From Diospyros lotus (Eukaryota; Streptophyta; Magnoliopsida; Ericales; Ebenaceae): DNA of 64,000 bases. Each line of letters begins with the position of its first letter. The first letter of the stretch is position 1. Made by a program: the position numbers and the translations under genes. The notes beneath the pieces are model-generated. The model did no database searches, was not told where the DNA came from, and saw only the letters and a list, made by a program, of their open reading frames with translations. The stretch spans positions 32,643,307 to 32,707,306 of the forward strand of contig NC_068343.1 in the NCBI RefSeq assembly GCF_014633365.1. Reading direction: 5' to 3'. Below, one piece after another: positions 58,296-64,000 of this stretch.

Positions 58296-60085
58296 TGGTA
58301 GATAGTAAGTTTTGAGGGCTTGTTACACAATTCATGTGACCAACGACAGCATGGATAACCTCCTTTATTAGGATTGACTTGACATAGTATCTATTTATTA
58401 AATCACCATGTGATGATTCATTATACTCTTGTGCTGCAATTATGAATGATTCTTAAGATGTATTAGGCCCATGATTTTCATTTTAGGAAGATCATGTGCA
58501 TGAATGAGATGCATAGTTGTAAAGACACAAATCTATCTAAAAAATTATGCTTCTATATGGAGTTTGTAGTTGCAGGGTGAATTTGACAATTCCCTAGGAG
58601 ATTATAAGAAACCCCTTGGCCAAGCCTCTTCACCCCACTAGGTGGTTCAACCACGTGTATTCTAACTCACTAATTGTCAGCACCTTGACATTGAGGCATG
58701 CATGCATAGGTGTGAGCGAGGCATGGTAAGGTAGGATGCAATATGAGGGATTCCCACCAAGTTTTCTTTTATCTTCCTCTCCCTCTTTTTCTACAAACTT
58801 CCTCCATTTCACCCATGCATCCCACAAGTGCATCAATTAGTCTTCTTTTCACATGTCAAAAAACTCAAAACCACTTAAATTCTTAATTGTCCCTGCAGCT
58901 TCATGATCCATTTCACGTCTCAGCCCAAAAATTGTCTTACAAGATTTTTGGATATCCTATAGTGACTAAAGGAGGCTACAAGTGGGCTTGGCTTGATTGC
59001 CTGGCTGGTAAACATGTTGGGCCATGTGTTGTCTTTAACTGCTGGTTAGGAAAATAGAAAAAATATATACAAAATAACTAAATCAGGACCAATTTGAGTC
59101 TAGTCATGACACTTAATACTTTAATTATTTAAAACAAAACACTTACAAAGAGAAAATAGAATATTACAATAGAAAAACAATACTTCAAAGAGAAACAATA
59201 AAATATACCAGAGAGGCTTTCCATTCACTGCAGCTATTTATTCCATATGTACAGGCTCATAGGCGAAAATATACTGTCAGACTCAGTCCATTTACTCCAT
59301 TTATAGGAAGTCCAAGGTTTACCAACTAACCAGAGAATATAAAATTATATTTGACCCCCTTTCCCTCAAATTCCAATCCTGGCATAAAAGGTGAACCAAA
59401 CAAATAAAATACACTCACATTATTGGTCTAGTTAGATGAGGGTGCTGGGAAGCTAACATTGAATGCTCTTGAATTGTGGAAAAGATAAATCAATAATTTA
59501 AAGCAGTAGGTAGCATCTAATAAATAAAGCTCAGTGGATACTTCTTTCTCCTCAGTTCCTAAAAGTTATGACAATGAGGTTTTGCAATGACACAATTTTC
59601 CATGCAATGTATGTTGGTTCCCCTATTCATTAGGGAATGCCATATTTCTTATTTCCCTCTTCCCCTTCTGTTTTAATGCATGTGAAATCATAAAACAAAA
59701 ATATCTAGAGACAATTCATTGGTTGTATTTCCATCTTGTTCAGGTTGGTTTCACAATATTAACTATGTGATGAAACACAATCATATCAATTATCTTCATT
59801 CACCACCATCTCATGAAACTTTTATGTATAAGATGGTGATGAAACTTTATCTCATTGTTCCCTTGCTAGAGGGTTGCGTCAAGAAGGGCATCCAAGATAA
59901 ACGTTTTTGCCATGTTGTTCTTTTGCATAGATTTGTATTGTCTATGTGACTATTGAGGTACACATGTGAGGGTATTGTGGTAATTCTTGTATATACCATA
60001 CCACTTGTATATATACACGTGTATTTTATGTCAATAATAAAATACATTGTTTTATGCCCAATGTCTCATTCCTATTGAGTATGGA
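58296..60085. other. Non-coding stretch, no recognised features
   Basis: I looked for the missing RGLG N-terminal exons and for transposon domains on both strands and recognised neither. It is probably intron or decayed repeat. The part just before the copia fragment (about 59950-60080) has TA-rich LTR-like sequence but no defined ends. Confidence 0.5.
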
Positions 60086-60089
60086 AAGT

Positions 60090-60500
60090 TAGTTTCTAGA
60101 TTCACACTATGATAGTCATGAACATTTCCCATAGCTGAACAGTCCGCATCTAGATATTGTGTGTTTGTTGGTGGAAACTTGGTATCTTGGAAAAACAGTG
60201 TTGTTGCCAAGTATAGTAAAGAGACTAAATATAAGGCAATGGCAATAACACGTGAAGTTGATGTGATTGAAACAATTAGTTGAGGAGTGAGAAGTCATTA
60301 GGATCAAGTCCATGCAGTTGGTTTGTGACAAACAAGCTACAATGCATATTGTTTCTAATCTCGTGTTCCATGAAAGGACCAAACATATTGAAATTGATTG
60401 TCATTTAGTTAGATAAGAGGTTCTTTGGAGATATTATGACAACATTTTTGGATTCTAATGATTGTCAGATCCTAGATCTAACAAAGAATTCTCAGCCGAT
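60090..60500 (+). pseudogene. Copia RNase H C-terminal fragment
   Basis: Plus-strand translation in pieces gives SRYCVFVGGNLVSWK (near 60145-60195), VAKYSKETKYKAMA, then [16 protein letters not shown] (near 60365-60415) and DIMTTFLDSND, the end of a copia RNase H. Stops and a frameshift break it. Everything upstream of RNase H is missing. Confidence 0.8.
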
Positions 60501-61010
60501 TTGGATGAGAATTAGGCATATGAGGGGGGTTTTGCAGAAGAGAGGGAAGAATAGAGAATTGAGGAGGAAGAATCAAGAGAAAGAGAGAGAGAGAGGCAGG
60601 AAATTAGAACTTCTCAATTGTATTCTGTTGGAGAGTCCTAGGATCCGAGGGAATCTCAAGGTAAAAAAGAGTCCAAAGCAAAGAAGGAGACTGCAATTGA
60701 TGTGGGCTTCAGTTGTGGGCTGGCGCATCAAGATAAAGGAGGAGAAATAAAAGGATAAAAAACAAGATAAGACTCCTAATCAAGTAGGAGAAATTATAGG
60801 AATAGATTTGTAAATTATCTTGTAAATATTCTCAATTATGTTGCTTATCATCTGCTAGAAATTAGGAATTGATAACATAGAAAACTGTATATAATTCTTA
60901 TTTCATGAGAAATCAAGTACGTTTTTGATTTCCACCAAATCAGTCTCTTGTTTCTAGGTTCCATACTTTAGGAACCAAATTTGTTCATATTCAATAGTTT
61001 GAAAAATGGC
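60500..61010 (+). repeat. Probable 3' LTR of the copia fragment
   Basis: It follows the RNase H end and a G-rich stretch (ATGAGGGGGG near 60520). Its content (GTAAATTATCTTGTAAATAT near 60810, a TATA-rich leader and ATTTCATGAGAAATCAAG) resembles copia LTRs. Exact ends and a target duplication were not found. Confidence 0.45.
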
Positions 61011-61258
61011 TGGGTCAGGTCTTATATATTGATCCACAACAAGAGATTAGTGCCAAAAACGGTTACCCAATCTCCAAGTATAACTTGCAATGCATACATC
61101 TTGGTACAACCCCTTATATACTGATCCACAACAAGAGATTGACACCAAAAATGGTTACCCAATCTTTGAGTACAACTTGTAATGCATACATCTAGGTACA
61201 ACCCCCTTATAGCTATAACTACCCTCAATGTAACACCCCATGGTCTGGGTACATGACA
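61010..61258 (-). repeat. LTR of a minus-strand chromovirus (partial)
   Basis: On the minus strand the LTR starts TGTCATGTACCC at 61258, immediately after a polypurine tract (AAGGGGGGGAAAGT, reverse of 61259-61272). It includes a roughly 92-bp tandem duplication (about 61021-61112 and 61113-61204). The distal end is not defined. Confidence 0.6.
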
Positions 61259-62052
61259 ACTTTCCCCCCCTTCGAAATATTTCTTGTCCTCAAGAAATGC
61301 TAAGTAAATTGGCAGAGCTGGGAAATTGCTTGAGAAGATCGGGCAAGTACTCTCATGTGTTGCTGTCAGGGTGCAGGGAGGACCATTTGACAAGTACTTG
61401 GGTTATAAGGGCTCTGTGCTTATAGATGATTTGCTTATCCAGGATGGCCATTGGTGCTACTTCTCCAACTTCTTCACTAAAGCTAGGGGGAAGTGCCTAT
61501 CTTGCCACATTTGTCCCAATAGATTTCTTGAGTAGGGAAACATGGAATACCTAGTGAATTTGAGTTTCCTCCAGTAGTTGCAATCTGTAAGCCACCTTCC
61601 CCATCTTTGCAAGAACTGGATAAGGTTCATAGAATTTTGGGCTTAACTTATAAATTGGCTGACGAGAGAGGTCTTTCAAGTGAGGGTGGCTTAGTCTTAC
61701 GTAGAACTCATCTCCTATTGCAAACTCCCACTCACTACGCTTCTTGTCTACAATTTACTTCATCTGATTCTGAGCATTGGCTAATTCCTTCTTTAATGTC
61801 TGCAATATATTCTGCCTTTGCTATAAGTATGCATCAACTGCTACTACTGTAGTGTGTTCCCCAATAGCTGGTAGTAGGGATGGTTGTTGCCATATAAAGC
61901 TTCAAATGGTGTCATTTTGATTGAGTTTTAGTGGTTGGAATTGTACCACCACTGAGTTAGGGATAACCATTTATGCCACCCCTTATGCTGTAGAAAATAG
62001 AAGCATCAGAGGTATGTTTCTAGGCACCGATTGACCCTTTCCGATTTATCCA
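61259..62052 (-). pseudogene. Chromovirus pol C-terminus with chromodomain (broken), minus strand
   Basis: Reading leftward on the minus strand: integrase pieces RVNRCLETYL (near 62030) and MTPFEALYGNN (near 61910), then a chromodomain-like segment ITQVLVKWSSLHPDSNT with PDLLKQFP (near 61410-61330), and the terminal FLEDKKYFEGG (near 61295-61265). It resembles chromoviruses such as Reina or Galadriel. Stops and frameshifts are present. Confidence 0.78.
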
Positions 62053-62920
62053 TGTTGCGAATAGACAACATGACCTTAGGGTATTCACAGAATACTTTTC
62101 AATAGCAGATCAAAGACAACAAAGACAGGAAGCTCGATATCAAAAAAATATACACAAAACATACACAAACTGAAACGAAAACAGAAACGAAAAATAACAA
62201 AGGGAGACAAGAATTTTTACCGTGATTCACCTCAAAAGAGGCTACGTAACAAAGGGAGACAAGAATTTTTACCGTAATTCACCTCAAAAGAGGCTACGTT
62301 CACGTTGATCTCTGGTGAGAAGAGCTCACTACACTAAGTAAAGAATCAGAGATTTACACCCTCATAAACCTTCACAATCTCTCTGTACAAACACTGGTTC
62401 GAGAACCAAAAATGCCCAATAATCACAAATACAAATTAAAGGCAGAACCTATCAAACCATAGAACAAAATAATCTATACATAGCATTAGAACAATATGAA
62501 GAAACCTACCAAAGAAAACCCTAGCCCGAAGCCAAGCGAAAAACCCTTCTAGATGTATCTCTCTCTTTCCCCCTATTTCTTTTCTTTCTTTTCGTCTCTT
62601 TCGTCTGACCGTTCACATCCCGAGGAGCGAGATTAAAAGCGATGATGGATGGCTGGGATTGCAGCTCATAAAGCATAGATGAGAGGCTGAGATCAAATCG
62701 TGCAAGCACGATGATTATTCCAACAGAAATGGCAGTCGGGCAGAGAATGCAAAAGGGTAAGAAGGCAATCGGATGAAGGACAATCAGACGCCATCAAGGA
62801 GCAGCGGATGGCTGCCGCGTGTTGCCATCCAGCAGGTGCCATATGGCAGTCTGCGGTTGCAGCACGTGGCCTTCCAATTTGCTAATTCCAACGATGTTGT
62901 TTGGTGCTTCACAACCAACA
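62053..62920 (-). mobile_element. Copia-type solo LTR, minus strand, 868 bp
   Basis: On the minus strand it starts TGTTGGTTGTGAAG at 62920 and ends TATTCGCAACA at 62053. Flanks ATCCA (62048-62052) and GTCTA (62921-62925) fit a target duplication with two transitions, and joining them restores the integrase motif region around DGQTER. A 52-bp segment containing CACCTCAAAAGAGGCTACGT is tandemly duplicated at 62196-62299. Confidence 0.78.
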
Positions 62921-63875
62921 GTCTATCTATCTCCAGATGGTAGGCAGTGGACATGTGTAATTTTGTGCCCATACTCCGTAGTAACTCATGCCAAAACAAG
63001 GTGGTGAACACCTTATCTTGGTTCGATACTATTGACTGAGGTACCCGTGCAACCTCACTATGTTGTCCAAGAAGAGCTTGGCCACTTCTTGTGCTGTGAA
63101 GGGATGTGATAGGCTCAAGAAATGACTAAATTTTGTAAACCTATCAACCACCACTAGAATACAGTCCTTCCCTTCTGACTTGGGCAATCCCTCCATGAAA
63201 TCCATGGTCACATTGGTCCATGCTTGTTCTAGAACGGCTAAAGGTTGGAGGAGGCTTGAATGTGCCATTGTCTCATGTTTGCACCTTTTACAAGTGTCAC
63301 AAGTCATGAAAAACTCCATCATTGATTTCTTTAGCTTTGGCCAGTAGAATAGATGCTTCACCTTTCGGTAGGTATTTTGAATGCCCGAATGTCCTCCAGG
63401 GGGTGATCCATGCAGGGATTGGAGGATTTTACTCTTCAATGCCTCAATCCCCAATCACCAACCTCCCACAGTATCTTACCAGCCCGTTGACTAAGGTGTA
63501 TCCAGGTCTACTATTGGCATGAATACTCAGTTGCTCCAATAATTCCCTTGTCCATTCCCTTGTCTCATAGCTGGCTGTGACTTCTTGATACCAATCTAGC
63601 ACTAATGTTGTGATGGCTGGGAATGTCCCCTCTTCATGACAACGGGATAAAGCATTTGCAGACACATTCTCCCTTCTCTTCCTAAATTGTATCACATAAT
63701 CTAGCCCCATTAATTTAGCCATTCCCTTCTTTTGTAGATGAGTGTGCAGTCTCTGCCAGTAATTCGTTATCATAGATGTTGAATCCTTAATGCCTTGGGT
63801 CTAGGGCTTGGCTAATGAAAGTTAATGGTCGGCCATCTTGTGTCAGAGTTGCTCCTATCCTTGTGTTTAGCGTTC
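62921..63875 (-). pseudogene. Chromovirus pol: RNase H and integrase (broken), minus strand
   Basis: On the minus strand: an RNase H start with GATLTQDGRPLTF near 63850, a deletion, then LMGLDYVIQFRKRRENVSA (near 63710-63650) and ALSRCHEE. The integrase HHCC zinc finger is at about 63420-63290 (HGSPPGGHSG, CDTCKRCK), the catalytic-core motif VTMDFMEGLP near 63200, and GTKLHMSTAYH near 62970-62940. The frame breaks near 63030 and at the solo LTR. The RT lies beyond the window or was lost. Confidence 0.85.
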
Positions 63876-64000
63876 TAAAAGGCAGCCTAGGGCTGCCACG
63901 ATTCAAGACAAATTGGCACCCCTAGGTGCCAAGCTCAATCGGCGCCTAGCGTCGCCTGGGTCGCCGCTTGGCCTGGGTCACCTAGCCGCCTGGGTTGTCA
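63876..64000. repeat. GC-rich GCGCCTAGG-like degenerate repeat
   Basis: The end of the window is dense in GGCGCCTAG, GCCGCCTGG and related words and interrupts the chromovirus RNase H. Similar GCGCCTAGG sequences occur as dispersed repeats in plants, but the element type cannot be told from 125 bases. Confidence 0.55.

Noticed and set aside
60436..60750. 104-codon plus-strand frame
   Set aside because: It starts in a broken copia RNase H and runs into purine-rich LTR-like sequence; composition, not homology, keeps it open.

Overview
This window is plant nuclear DNA, most likely from a flowering plant with a retrotransposon-rich genome (eudicot or monocot not decided). The evidence is a stack of Ty1/copia and Ty3/gypsy LTR retrotransposons of plant-specific types (Tekay/Del chromovirus, Athila, Tat, a second chromovirus), MITE-like elements, a LINE fragment, and the spliced 3' half of one host gene, an RGLG-type RING E3 ubiquitin ligase. 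The sequence is AT-rich and has no operons, rRNA, tRNA or CRISPR that I can see.

Layout. 1-14862: an old copia element (A) whose reverse transcriptase is split at its YVDD motif by a degenerate Tekay/Del gypsy element (B, 835-11862, 5-bp duplication CCATT). B is itself split in its RT by a solo LTR of family A (5015-6977). 14863-15848: part of a minus-strand gypsy LTR with tandem repeats. 15889-23279: a short-LTR copia element (C) split in its integrase by a 2.7-kb gypsy solo LTR (17820-20510). 23280-23700: leader, primer site and LTR end of a minus-strand copia. About 23700-46148: an old Tekay-like LTR cut into pieces by solo LTRs at 24284-25183, 25794-28069 and 28606-30803, and by a very young, nearly intact Athila-type element at 31436-45831. 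That element has 2027-bp LTRs that look identical, gag, pol and a third ORF. 46194-47462: another copia-type LTR. 47463 to about 53600: a minus-strand Tat gypsy ruin with a solo LTR (49147-50396) and a Tourist-like MITE (51837-52251). 53881-57469: seven 3' exons of the RGLG gene on the minus strand, whose last intron holds a long hairpin element and a LINE fragment. 57470-64000: the next upstream intron or flank, filled with a triplicated repeat, a copia RNase H fragment and a minus-strand chromovirus with its own solo LTR (62053-62920).

Insertions could be ordered because most interrupt a recognisable reading frame and are bounded by TG...CA ends and 4- or 5-base target duplications. The only genes that look functional are those of the Athila element and the RGLG gene, which is partial here.

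The most unusual signal is not a gene. At least five unrelated LTR families here each carry a dense array of their own short palindrome: ATCCGGAT, CATTCGAATG, GTTTCGAAAC, ATTTGGNCCAAAT and TTAATGACANTGTCATTAA. In the young Athila element the array lies in both LTRs and again in the spacer before its third ORF.
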